Part shown: positions 7,766 to 15,070 of the stretch, one piece after another | Position numbering within the stretch: position 1 is the stretch's first letter | How the letters are laid out: each line of letters opens with the position of its first letter | Origin: Thermus altitudinis | GTDB taxonomy: Bacteria > Deinococcota > Deinococci > Deinococcales > Thermaceae | DNA: 64,000 nt | Assembly (NCBI RefSeq): GCF_022760835.1 | Contig: NZ_JAKTNQ010000008.1 | Span: 20,997 to 84,996 of the forward strand | Direction: 5' to 3' | The notes under the pieces: model-generated | Seen by the model: the letters and a program-made list of their open reading frames with translations, nothing else | Databases searched by the model: none | What the model was told of the DNA's origin: nothing | Translations under genes and position numbers: made by a program

Positions 7766-9073
7766 ATGCGCGCGGCCTTCCGCACCCTGGGGTGCAAGGT
7801 GAACCAGGTGGAGACCGAGGCCCTTTTGGGTTTCCTTAAGGCCTTGGAGCCGGAGGTGGTTCCCCTCGAGGCGGGGGCCGACCTGGTGGTCATCAACACC
7901 TGCGCCGTGACCACCACCGCCGAGGCCGACGCCCGTAAGGAGATCCGCCGGGCCAGGAGGGCTAATCCCAAGGCCTTCATCGTGGTCACGGGATGCTATG
8001 CCGAGCTGGCTCCTGAGGAGGTGCGGGAACTGGGTGCCGACGCCGTGGTGCCCAACACCCGCAAGGCGGAGCTTCCCAAGGTGATCCTGGAGCACTTTGG
8101 CCTCCCCGCGGACCCCATCACCACCCCCCCCAACGAGTTCTGGGGGGCGGGGGAAAGGGGGCTTTTGAATAGTCGGGTGCGGGCCTTTTTGAAGGTGCAG
8201 GATGGCTGCCAGGTGGGCTGCGCCTACTGCATCATCCCCCGCCTCCGGGGCAAGGAGCGGCACCGGGATTACCGGGAGGCCCTAGGGGAGGCGGAGGTGC
8301 TTCTCCGCATGGGCATCAAGGAAATCGTGCTCACGGGGGTGCGGCTGGGAAGCTACCGGGGCCATCCCAAGGGCCTTGCGGGGTTGGTGGAGGACCTCCA
8401 CCACCTGGGGGCAAGGGTGCGGCTTTCCTCCATTGAGCCCGAGGACGTGGGGGAGGATCTCCTTGGGGTCATGGCCCGCTATGCCCCCAAGGTGCGGCCC
8501 CACTTGCACCTTTCCCTGCAGACGGGTTCGGACCGCCTCCTAAGGCTTATGGGCCGCCGCTACGACAAGGCCTACTACCGCCACCTGGTGGAAAGGGCCT
8601 ATGAGCTCATCCCCGGCTTTGCCCTCACCACGGATGTCATCGCTGGGTTGCCCACGGAGACCGAGGAGGAGCACCAAGAAACCCTGGCCTTTTTAGAGGA
8701 GCTTAGGCCCACCCGGGTCCACGCCTTCACCTACACCCCCAGGCCCAAGACCCGGGCGGCCTCCATGCCCCAGGTGCCCCCAGAGGTGCGCAAGCGGCGC
8801 ACCAAGGAGATCATCGCCTTGGCCCAGCGCCTGGCGGAGGAGCGCATAAGGCCCAAGCTGGGAAGCCAGGTGGAGGTTTTGGTGGAGAGGATCCAGGGCG
8901 GTTTGGCCCTGGGCCACACCCCGGACTATTACGAGGCCCGGCTTTCCGGGCCTGCCCGGCCCGGGGACACGGTTTTGGCCCGGGTGGAGGGGGCGGAGGG
9001 GTACACCCTTTTGGGCCGGGTGGAGGCGGTAGTGGAAGGCCACCCGCTTCCTGTGGAGCTTCCCTTAAGGTAG
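7766..9073 (+). CDS. mtaB: tRNA methylthiotransferase, MtaB-like (radical SAM)
   Basis: 435-residue MiaB/RimO-family enzyme. The N-terminal UPF0004 domain has TLGCKVNQVE, INTCAVT and TGCYAE (three Cys for the accessory 4Fe-4S cluster); the radical SAM core has DGCQVGCAYC near residue 147 (CxxxCxxC); a C-terminal TRAM-like RNA-binding segment follows. MtaB converts t6A37 to ms2t6A37 in tRNA; the GCKVNQ and CAYCIIPRLRG blocks favour MtaB over MiaB. The start at 7766 is preferred over the in-frame ATG at 7757 because a promoter -10 covers the latter. A HIT gene follows 9 nt downstream, probably in the same transcript. Confidence 0.92.
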   Translation: MRAAFRTLGCKVNQVETEALLGFLKALEPEVVPLEAGADLVVINTCAVTTTAEADARKEIRRARRANPKAFIVVTGCYAELAPEEVRELGADAVVPNTRKAELPKVILEHFGLPADPITTPPNEFWGAGERGLLNSRVRAFLKVQDGCQVGCAYCIIPRLRGKERHRDYREALGEAEVLLRMGIKEIVLTGVRLGSYRGHPKGLAGLVEDLHHLGARVRLSSIEPEDVGEDLLGVMARYAPKVRPHLHLSLQTGSDRLLRLMGRRYDKAYYRHLVERAYELIPGFALTTDVIAGLPTETEEEHQETLAFLEELRPTRVHAFTYTPRPKTRAASMPQVPPEVRKRRTKEIIALAQRLAEERIRPKLGSQVEVLVERIQGGLALGHTPDYYEARLSGPARPGDTVLARVEGAEGYTLLGRVEAVVEGHPLPVELPLR

Positions 9074-9082
9074 ACTTTCCCC

Positions 9083-9406
9083 ATGGAGTGCGTGTTCTGC
9101 CGCATCATCGCCGGAGAGCTTCCTTCCCGGAAGGTCTACGAGGATGCGGGCTTTGTGGCCTTCCACGACATAAGGCCTAAGGCCCCGGTGCATGTTTTGG
9201 TGGTGCCCAAGGAGCACATCGCGAAGCTTTCCGACTACCCCGACACGGAGGAGGGGGAGAGGAAGCTCGGGGCCCTTTTCCGCACCGCCAACCGGGTGGC
9301 GCGGTCCTTGGGGCTAGAGGGCTACAAGGTCCAGGTGCACGTGGGGGAGAAGGGGGGGCAGGAGGTCTTTCACGTGCACGTCCACGTCATGGGGAGCCCT
9401 TCCTAA
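9083..9406 (+). CDS. HIT family nucleotide-binding protein (HinT-like)
   Basis: 107-residue histidine-triad protein. It has the N-terminal CVFCRIIAGELPS block with two cysteines of a possible zinc site, FHDIRPKAPVHVLVVPKEH in the middle, and the HVHVHV catalytic triad near residue 100. HinT proteins hydrolyse nucleoside phosphoramidates such as AMP-lysine. The gene sits directly behind mtaB and converges with the phosphoesterase gene, overlapping it by 20 nt at the 3' ends. Confidence 0.95.
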   Translation: MECVFCRIIAGELPSRKVYEDAGFVAFHDIRPKAPVHVLVVPKEHIAKLSDYPDTEEGERKLGALFRTANRVARSLGLEGYKVQVHVGEKGGQEVFHVHVHVMGSPS

Positions 9407-10154
9407 GGACAAAGCGATCCAGCACCCGGCCGCTGGGGTCCAAGGCCAAGCCCACCAGGGTTTTCCCTTCCGCCTCCAGGAAGAGGGCATGGTGGGCTAC
9501 CGCCAGGGCCTGGGTGTAGGGGGAAGGGGGTTTGGTGGGGTAAAGGCTGGCTCCCCCTCCTCCCACCACCAGGTGGGTGGTGGGGCCCACCTGGAGGCGT
9601 TCATAGTGGTGGTCGTGGCCCGCCAGGACCAGGGGTATACGGTGCTGGCGTAAGAGAGGCTCGAGAAGGCTTCGTAGGCTCGGGCTCCCCCCGTGTAGCC
9701 CCGAGGAGTACAGGGGACGGTGGAGGATCAGCGCCGTCCAAGCAGCTTGGCTGTGGCTAAGGGCCTGGGCTAGCCAGGCCCGCTGGGCCCTGAGGTTTCC
9801 TTCCGTGTAGAGGACCAGGAACTCTATTGCTCCCAGGCGCACCTGGTAGTAGGGCCGTTCCAGGTGGAAGCGCCGGAGTTGCTCCTCCAGGTGGGGAGTG
9901 TCATGGTTGCCAAAGGCGGGGTAGAGGGGCACGGGGGGAAGCTCCCGGAGAAAGCCCTCCACCACCTGCCCCCGGGGGTAGAAATTGTCCCCCGCGGTAA
10001 GAAGGGCAGCGAGGGGCTTGCGGGCATGCTCCGCCCGAAAGAGCCGGGCCACCTGCAGGCGGCCGGGGGTGTCCTGGCCCCAATCCCCTATGACCGCCAG
10101 GCGCTGGCCCAAGGCCAGCCCCAGGAAAAGCAGGAGGAGAAGGGCCCTTTGCAC
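9387..10154 (-). CDS. Exported metallophosphoesterase (calcineurin/purple acid phosphatase-like)
   Basis: 255-residue phosphatase with a signal peptide (MQRALLLLLFLGLALG). The dimetal motifs are in order: IGDWG near residue 22, GDNFY near 55, GNHDT near 82, LHRPLYSS near 144, GHDHHYE near 179. This order and GDNFYPRG resemble the purple acid phosphatase/tartrate-resistant branch, so an outer-compartment phosphomonoesterase is likely. The stop overlaps the HIT gene, and the start coincides with the end of the DUF151 gene, with which it is probably co-transcribed. Confidence 0.88.
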   Translation of the reverse strand: MQRALLLLLFLGLALGQRLAVIGDWGQDTPGRLQVARLFRAEHARKPLAALLTAGDNFYPRGQVVEGFLRELPPVPLYPAFGNHDTPHLEEQLRRFHLERPYYQVRLGAIEFLVLYTEGNLRAQRAWLAQALSHSQAAWTALILHRPLYSSGLHGGSPSLRSLLEPLLRQHRIPLVLAGHDHHYERLQVGPTTHLVVGGGGASLYPTKPPSPYTQALAVAHHALFLEAEGKTLVGLALDPSGRVLDRFVLRKGSP

Positions 10155-10582
10155 TAGGCTTCCGCTGCTCCGTGGGGCTTTAGGCTAGCCTCCTCCACCC
10201 CGGCTTTTTCCACCACCTCCTCCGCCACCAGGATGGGGGCCCCGGCCCTTAGGGCCAGGGCCATGGCGTCGGAGGGCCTGGCGTCCACCTCCAGCTCAAT
10301 GCCCCGGTGCTCCAGGATGAGGCGAGCGTAGAAGGTTCCGTCTCGCAGGTCAATGATTTCCACGCGAAGAAGTTTTCCCTGGAGCATTTCCATCACGGAC
10401 AGCAGAAGGTCTGGGGTTAAGGGGCGGGGGGGCTTTTCCCCTTGCAGGGCCACCACGATGTGGTGGGCCTCGAGGGGACCGATGACGATGGGAAGGAGTT
10501 TGTCGTTCTCCGTCCTGAGCAGAACCACCACGCTCCCGTTCTGGGGGTCCACGCCCAGGGTTTCAATCTTGGCGCTTAGCAT
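10154..10582 (-). CDS. Bifunctional nuclease family protein (DUF151)
   Basis: 142-residue DUF151/BFN-domain protein: LLPIVIGPLEAHHI near residue 29 and the DARPSDAMALALRAGAPI block near 101 are the family hallmarks. A few members are described as nucleases; most are uncharacterised. An acidic and Ala-rich tail closes the protein. The ATG at 10582 lies 6 nt after a TATACT box on the minus strand and has no SD, so leaderless translation is likely. Divergent from the phosphoribosyltransferase pair. Confidence 0.88.
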   Translation of the reverse strand: MLSAKIETLGVDPQNGSVVVLLRTENDKLLPIVIGPLEAHHIVVALQGEKPPRPLTPDLLLSVMEMLQGKLLRVEIIDLRDGTFYARLILEHRGIELEVDARPSDAMALALRAGAPILVAEEVVEKAGVEEASLKPHGAAEA

Positions 10583-10596
10583 ACCTAGAGTATAGA
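10569..10596. promoter_or_regulatory. Divergent overlapping promoter (DUF151 / phosphoribosyltransferase)
   Basis: Plus strand: TTGGCG (10569-10574), 16-bp spacer, TATAGA (10591-10596), then 8 nt to the GTG at 10605. Minus strand: TATACT (complement of 10589-10594), then 6 nt to the ATG at 10582. The two -10 boxes overlap and both genes appear leaderless. Confidence 0.6.
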
Positions 10597-10604
10597 CTAG
10601 CGGC

Positions 10605-11141
10605 GTGAGGACCTACCCTGTGGAGATCGCTGGGGTTCGGCGCGAGCTTCCCATCGTCCAGGTGGGCCCGGATGTGGCGGTGGCCCTTTTGAACCTTCTG
10701 GGGGACACCGAGCTCACCGAGGCCGCCGCCGAGGAGCTGGCCAAGCACCTTCCCCCCGAGGCGGAAACCCTGGTTACCCCGGAGGTCAAGGCGGTGCCCT
10801 TGGCCCACGCCCTTTCCCGGATTACCAAGAGGCCCTACGTGGTAGCCCGGAAGACGGAAAAGCCCTACATGATCAACCCCGTGAGCCGTCAGGTGCTTTC
10901 CATCACCACGGGCAAGCCGCAGCTTTTGGTGCTGGATGGGGCGGACATCCCCCTCATCCGGGGGCGGAAGGTGGCCATTGTGGACGACGTGGTGTCCACA
11001 GGGTCCACCCTTTCCGGTCTTAGGGAACTCATTGAGAGCGTGGGGGGCCAGGTGGTGGCGGTTCTGGCGGTCTTCACTGAGGGTACGCCCCGCCAGGATG
11101 TCATCGCCTTGGGTCATCTGCCTCTCTTTCGGCCGGAATAG
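10605..11141 (+). CDS. Phosphoribosyltransferase family protein (adenine PRTase-like), copy 1
   Basis: 178-residue type I phosphoribosyltransferase fold. The PRPP-binding loop [16 protein letters not shown] (near residue 125) keeps the two acidic residues and the Thr-Gly-Ser-Thr loop, so the enzyme could be active; KPYVVARK-like segments match APRT relatives. The start is a GTG at 10605 without SD, placed 8 nt after a -10 box. The following gene is a paralogue starting 8 nt later. The substrate base is unknown: adenine or xanthine salvage, or a regulatory role as in PurR/PyrR relatives. Confidence 0.85.
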   Translation: MRTYPVEIAGVRRELPIVQVGPDVAVALLNLLGDTELTEAAAEELAKHLPPEAETLVTPEVKAVPLAHALSRITKRPYVVARKTEKPYMINPVSRQVLSITTGKPQLLVLDGADIPLIRGRKVAIVDDVVSTGSTLSGLRELIESVGGQVVAVLAVFTEGTPRQDVIALGHLPLFRPE

Positions 11142-11149
11142 GAGGTTCT

Positions 11150-11677
11150 ATGGAAACTTATCCCATTGCCATCGGTGGTGTTACCCGGCATGTGCCCCTC
11201 ATCGAGCCCTTACCAGGACGGCGCATCCCCCTGGTGGAGTTTTTGGGGGACCCTGAGTTGGTGCGGGCGGCGGCCCAGGCCTTAAAGCCTTTGGTGCCTG
11301 CGGGCACGGAGGTGCTTTTTACCACGGAAACCAGCCCCATTCCCCTCACCCATGTGCTGGCGGAGGAGATGGGCCTGCCCTATGTGGTGGCCAGAAGGCG
11401 CCGCCGCCCCTATATGGAGGATCCCATCATCCAGGAGGTACAGACCCTCACCCTAGGGGTGGGGGAGGTGCTCTGGCTGGACCGGCGTTTTGCTGAAAAG
11501 CTTCTCAACCAGAAGGTGACCCTGGTCTCCGATGTGGTGTCAAGCGGCGAAACCATGAAGGCCATGGAGCGGATGGTGCTCCGGGCGGGAGGGCATGTGG
11601 TGGGGCGGCTTGCCGTCTTCCGCCAAGGGGTTTCAGCGGTAGATGTGGTCACCGTGGCCGAGCTTCCCGTGCTTTAG
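11150..11677 (+). CDS. Phosphoribosyltransferase family protein, copy 2 (altered PRPP loop)
   Basis: 175 residues, clearly paralogous to the gene before it (TYPI.IGGV start, PYVVAR core). Its PRPP loop reads VTLVSDVVSSGETM, so the first acidic residue of the usual acidic pair is Ser, and the loop ends SSGET rather than STGST. A T. thermophilus protein of this type has, as I recall, a solved structure described as phosphoribosyltransferase-related. Catalysis is doubtful; ligand sensing or a supporting subunit for copy 1 is possible. The ATG at 11150 follows TAGGAGGTTCT. A terminator follows. Confidence 0.83.
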   Translation: METYPIAIGGVTRHVPLIEPLPGRRIPLVEFLGDPELVRAAAQALKPLVPAGTEVLFTTETSPIPLTHVLAEEMGLPYVVARRRRRPYMEDPIIQEVQTLTLGVGEVLWLDRRFAEKLLNQKVTLVSDVVSSGETMKAMERMVLRAGGHVVGRLAVFRQGVSAVDVVTVAELPVL

Positions 11678-11687
11678 ACTTTGGAAT

Positions 11688-11731
11688 CCGAGAGGGGTCT
11701 GGACAGGATCCGGACCCCTCGGTTATTCTTT
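11688..11731 (+). terminator. Rho-independent terminator after the PRTase pair
   Basis: Arms CCGAGAGGGGTC and GGACCCCTCGG (11688-11722, one bulge) are followed by TTATTCTTT. It separates the PRTase operon from the SLH gene. Confidence 0.75.
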
Positions 11732-11745
11732 GCCAAGGGGTCTTT

Positions 11746-13110
11746 ATGAAGTGGACTGGAGTTGGGTTGCTTTTTTTGGCAGGCTTGTCTTTGGCGGCTT
11801 TCTCTGATATCCCCTCAGGTCCCTTGGCCGAACAGGTGGAGCGGGTGGTGGGGGCTGGTTGGATGCAGGGCTATCCTGATGGTACTTTCCGTGGTCAGGA
11901 GCCTTTAAATCGCTACCAGCTGGCTACGGCCTTGGGGCGGGTGCTTAAGGACATGGGGGCAGAAGCCCGAGAGGTGAGGTTTCGGGATGTGCCTCAGGGG
12001 CACTGGGCATTAGAGTCCTTGGCTTTGGTGGTTTCCTGGGGGCTGGTCACGGGATATCCCGATGGCACCTTTCGCGGCACTGAGCCCTTGACCCGGGGAG
12101 CGCTAGCGGTGGTGTTGGCCAAGCTTTTGGACAAACTTTCCTTGGCTAAGGAGGCACCCCTTCCTTGGGATGTGCCGGCCTCCCACTGGGCGGCGAAAGC
12201 GGTGCAAAAGGTGTTGGGTACAGGCTTGATGGATCCCAATCCCGACGGCTCGTTTGGCTTTGAGGCGCAGGTTAACCGATACCAGTTGGCCCGGGCTTTG
12301 GCTGCTTTGCACTCCCTGGTGGGTTCCCAGCTGTCCAAGGTTCCTGGGCCTCCTTCCCAACCCGGGGTTCCGGCTTCTTCCAGGGAGGAGGCTAAGGTGG
12401 AGAACCTGGAAGTAGCTGGCCGGTGGTTGGGTACCCGTTTGGGGCATACCGTGGTGCTCACAGAGGAGAAGGTTTACCAGTTAACCCCTACGGGGCTCCA
12501 GGAAATCGGGAGTGCCTCGGGTGCTTTGGCGGCGGTTCCCCCTTGGGTTTTGAAGGTGGGCGCCCTAGAAGATGGGGGGCAACGTTATGTGCCTGTGGGT
12601 GCCCCTGGGGGCAAGGGGGTTTTGCCGCCGGTATTTAAGAGCTTGCGGGAGGGCCACCTGGCCCTGGATCCTTCTGGGAACTACTTGCTCCTGGTCAATG
12701 CTGAACCCCTTTGCAACTGCCCAAGCCGGGTTGTGCGTCTGGTCCTCCTCTTAACCAACCCTGTAGGTCTTTATGCGGAATATGTGTACCTGCTGGATGA
12801 AGTGGGGGCTCGGGTGGCTGGAGTAGCCTGGGCGGACCCCAAAAGCCTCCTGGTCTTGGAAACGGTTGGCCAAAAGGGCCGCCTCTATCGGATTAATCTT
12901 AATGCTGGCGAGGACATAGCCTTTAGCGCCTGGGATGAAGGGGGACTGGAGGAGAGAAGCCCCGTACCTGTGCGTCCCGTGGCCAAGGTTTTGCTGCTGG
13001 AGGTACCCGTTGCCGAAGCCTGGGGACTGGGTGTGGAAGCCTCGGACCGCCTGCTTACCGGGGTGGGGGGGAAGATCCTCCGGATTCAGTTGCCCAGCGC
13101 CCTTTGGTAG
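11746..13110 (+). CDS. S-layer homology (SLH) domain protein with C-terminal beta-rich domain
   Basis: 454 residues. A signal peptide (MKWTGVGLLFLAGLSLAAF) precedes three SLH modules, each with a FSDIP/FRDVP/WDVP start and a GYPDGTFRG or NPDGSFGF signature (about residues 20-75, 80-135, 140-195). SLH domains tether proteins to pyruvylated secondary cell-wall polymer in Thermus. A Pro/Ser linker leads to a 230-residue region of repeated beta-strand-like segments (LALDPSGNYLLLVN, KSLLVLETVG, GRLYRINL) suggestive of a propeller, with one CNC pair. Codon third positions are noticeably more T- and A-rich than in neighbours. The 3' end overlaps the convergent HAD gene by 25 nt. Confidence 0.88.
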   Translation: MKWTGVGLLFLAGLSLAAFSDIPSGPLAEQVERVVGAGWMQGYPDGTFRGQEPLNRYQLATALGRVLKDMGAEAREVRFRDVPQGHWALESLALVVSWGLVTGYPDGTFRGTEPLTRGALAVVLAKLLDKLSLAKEAPLPWDVPASHWAAKAVQKVLGTGLMDPNPDGSFGFEAQVNRYQLARALAALHSLVGSQLSKVPGPPSQPGVPASSREEAKVENLEVAGRWLGTRLGHTVVLTEEKVYQLTPTGLQEIGSASGALAAVPPWVLKVGALEDGGQRYVPVGAPGGKGVLPPVFKSLREGHLALDPSGNYLLLVNAEPLCNCPSRVVRLVLLLTNPVGLYAEYVYLLDEVGARVAGVAWADPKSLLVLETVGQKGRLYRINLNAGEDIAFSAWDEGGLEERSPVPVRPVAKVLLLEVPVAEAWGLGVEASDRLLTGVGGKILRIQLPSALW

Positions 13111-13715
13111 ACGTTGTATACCTCAGCCCGCAGGCCTAGCCTGCGGGCCGCTTCCACGTTTTCCGGATCGTCGTCCAGATAAAGGGTCTCCTCGGGGGCT
13201 AGGCCCAGGCCCTTTAGGGCCATCTGAAACGCCTTAGGGTCAGGCTTGGCTACCCCCAGGGAGCAGGAGGCGAAGAAGCCATCCACGTACCGGTCTAGGC
13301 CATGGTAGGCCAGGCTCTCCCAAAGGCTTGGCAGGGTGTTGGAGAGGACGCCCACCTTGAGCCCTCGTTCTTTCAGACTCCGGAGCAGGGCTTCCGCCCC
13401 CGGGGCTTTGCGCATGAAGTGGTAATAGCGCCAGGAGAGGAGCTCTGCGGATAAGGGGGTTTTAGCGGAACCGGAAAGCCCAAGCCCCTCGGCCACCTTC
13501 TGGGCCAGGACGTTCCAGAAAGCGGCTTCCTCCTCGAGGGTCCGCACCCTTAGGGTACGGACCGCTTCGTTGACCTCCCGCACCGCCCAGGCCAGGACGG
13601 CCAAGGTTTTGTCAAGCCCGGCTCCATGGAGGGAAAGCTCCAGGGCTCTCTTGTAAAGGGCTTCCTCGTCCATCAGGAGCAGAACCCCGTCCCGGTCCAG
13701 AAGGGCTCCTTGCAT
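13086..13715 (-). CDS. HAD-superfamily hydrolase
   Basis: 209-residue haloacid dehalogenase-like phosphatase. Motif I is DRDGVL (residues 7-12, the nucleophile Asp in a DxDG-like context), an alpha-helical cap follows, motif II is VLSNT near 124, motif III Lys is in GVAKPDP near 155 and motif IV is YLDDDPENVEAA near 178. The family includes phosphoglycolate- and nucleotide-phosphatases; the substrate is not identifiable. The ATG at 13715 has TACACT ending 7 nt upstream and no SD, so leaderless initiation is likely. It converges on the SLH gene. Confidence 0.87.
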   Translation of the reverse strand: MQGALLDRDGVLLLMDEEALYKRALELSLHGAGLDKTLAVLAWAVREVNEAVRTLRVRTLEEEAAFWNVLAQKVAEGLGLSGSAKTPLSAELLSWRYYHFMRKAPGAEALLRSLKERGLKVGVLSNTLPSLWESLAYHGLDRYVDGFFASCSLGVAKPDPKAFQMALKGLGLAPEETLYLDDDPENVEAARRLGLRAEVYNVYQRALGN

Positions 13716-13752
13716 GGGCCTAAGTGTAGCATCCCCAGGCTTGACCCATGGG

Positions 13753-14274
13753 TCATCCCACCGGATGTACCCCCTCCTCCGTGGCCAAGGAGCCTACCGG
13801 CACATCCCAAGGGTCCCGGGGGAGGCGAGGAAACAGAAGGGCCTTGGGGATCACTCCCAGCTTCTCGGCCCGGATCGTGGCCAGGAAGCGGTCATAGTAC
13901 CCCTTGCCGTGCCCCAGGCGGTAGCCTTCCTGGTCAAAGGCTAACCCAGGAACCACCACCAGCTCCAGGACCTCAGGGTCCACCGGTTGGGTGGTGGGTT
14001 CCAAAAGGCCGAAGGGCCCGGGGGCCAAGGGGCCCAGGGGGTGTACCGTGAGCCCCAGGCCAGCCACCTTGGGCAGGTAGTAGCGGGCGGGGTAAAGCTG
14101 GGTGAGGGAAAGGAGGTTGAGCTCGTGGGGCAGGGGATGGTAAAGGAGGATCTCCTGGAAGCCCCGCCCCTTCAGCCAAGGCACCAGGGTCTCCGCCACC
14201 TGCCGGGAAAGGCTCTCTCGGTCCAGGGTCCGCCAAAGGCGAAGGCAGTGGCGGCGCAGGCTGGGCTTGTCCAC
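13753..14274 (-). CDS. 5-formyltetrahydrofolate cyclo-ligase
   Basis: Enzyme of one-carbon metabolism that converts 5-formyl-THF to 5,10-methenyl-THF with ATP. The substrate/ATP-binding signature GLAFDQEGYRLGHGKGYYDR lies near residue 110, with the N-terminal KPSLRRHCLRLWRTL basic segment that contributes to ATP binding. I chose the GTG at 14274 (173 aa): TACCCT ends 6 nt upstream, with TTGAGT 18 bp further up inside the adjoining palindrome. A TTG at 14310 would add 12 unlikely residues. Divergent from the FmdB-type gene. Confidence 0.9.
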   Translation of the reverse strand: MDKPSLRRHCLRLWRTLDRESLSRQVAETLVPWLKGRGFQEILLYHPLPHELNLLSLTQLYPARYYLPKVAGLGLTVHPLGPLAPGPFGLLEPTTQPVDPEVLELVVVPGLAFDQEGYRLGHGKGYYDRFLATIRAEKLGVIPKALLFPRLPRDPWDVPVGSLATEEGVHPVG

Positions 14275-14299
14275 GGGGGAAGGGTACCATTCCCCCCTC

Positions 14300-14326
14300 T
14301 TGACACTCAAGCTAGTTGAGTGTCAA
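14300..14326. promoter_or_regulatory. CIRCE-like palindrome in the divergent spacer
   Basis: Perfect arms TTGACACTCAA and TTGAGTGTCAA around GCTAG. Viewed as TTGACACTC-N9-GAGTGTCAA it matches the CIRCE layout (TTAGCACTC-N9-GAGTGCTAA), differing at two positions per arm. It supplies TTGACA and TTGAGT hexamers positioned as -35 elements for both flanking genes, so a bound repressor would block both. HrcA as the binder is inference. Confidence 0.6.
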
Positions 14327-14349
14327 AATGGGCAAACAGGAGGGTGGGT

Positions 14350-14589
14350 ATGCCGGTTTACGTCTACAAGGGCTTGGAGACGGGTAACTACTACGAGTTT
14401 GAACAGGGCTTCCACGATGAGCCTCTTAAGGCGCACCCGGAGACCGGGGAGCCCTTGAAGCGGGTTATCACCCCACCCGCCATCATCTTCAAGGGTTCGG
14501 GGTGGCACGTGAAGGATTACGCCAAGAAGGATTCCTCTTCCAAAGCGGAAGGTGGGGAGTCCACGAGCGGCGGCAAGGATAGCGACTAA
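14350..14589 (+). CDS. FmdB/CxxC-type putative regulatory zinc-ribbon family protein, cysteine-poor
   Basis: 79-residue protein whose N-terminus (MPVYVYKGLETGNYYEFEQG) and the ETGEPLKRVITPPAIIFKGSGW core are those of the FmdB family. The two CxxC knuckles of typical members are absent, so the zinc ribbon is not formed here; the C-terminal tail is Ser/Lys/Asp-rich and likely disordered. The start at 14350 follows AGGAGGGTGGGT. The CIRCE-like palindrome 24 nt upstream suggests stress control. FmdB proteins were first linked to formamidase regulation; molecular function is open. Confidence 0.82.
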   Translation: MPVYVYKGLETGNYYEFEQGFHDEPLKAHPETGEPLKRVITPPAIIFKGSGWHVKDYAKKDSSSKAEGGESTSGGKDSD

Positions 14590-14620
14590 GGGCCTTGGGA
14601 AGGGTTCGGGATAAGGCGGT

Positions 14621-15070
14621 TTAGGGAAGCACCCGATCCCCTGGTTCCAGCCTCAACACCCCGCTTCGGACCTCTAAAAGCCCCCGGTAGGCGAGGCCGG
14701 GGGCGTAGCTCTTTCCTGGCTCCAGCTGGACCACCTGCAGCACCCGGCCATGGGCATCCAGGAAGGCCAGGAGCACGGGAAAACGGTAGCCTTCGGTGCT
14801 AAAAGGGGCGTCGGTGGCCTCGGGAAAAAGGTAGAGGAGGGCCTGCAGGTCCTCGCCCCGCACCCCCAGGCCTCGGCGCCAGGCCTCGGGGGTGCGGGCT
14901 AGGCGGGCCTTCAAGGTGTGGGTGCCCCCTTTCGTTTCCACCACGATCCGTTGGGGGGGAGGGGGGGTCTGGAGCCTTCGGGCTGCCAGCATGTACCCCA
15001 GGAAGGAGACCACGGAAAGCCCGATGATCAGGATGAAGGCGGCGATGGGAAGAAAGGGATTCCGTTCCAC
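14621..15070 (-). CDS. DUF192 protein with N-terminal membrane anchor (divergent copy)
   Basis: 149 residues. A transmembrane helix (about residues 6-29, FLPIAAFILIIGLSVVSF) is followed by a DUF192-like beta domain: TKGGTHTLKARLARTPEAWRRG, GVRGEDLQALLYLFPE, VLLAFLDAHGRVLQVVQLEPG, and a closing GLLEVRSGVLRLEPGDRV. The FMKNT-type block of classical DUF192 proteins is degenerate (PFSTEGYRFPVL). The GTG at 15070 overlaps the stop of the upstream DUF192 gene (TAGTG), so the two are translationally coupled. Confidence 0.78.
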   Translation of the reverse strand: MERNPFLPIAAFILIIGLSVVSFLGYMLAARRLQTPPPPQRIVVETKGGTHTLKARLARTPEAWRRGLGVRGEDLQALLYLFPEATDAPFSTEGYRFPVLLAFLDAHGRVLQVVQLEPGKSYAPGLAYRGLLEVRSGVLRLEPGDRVLP

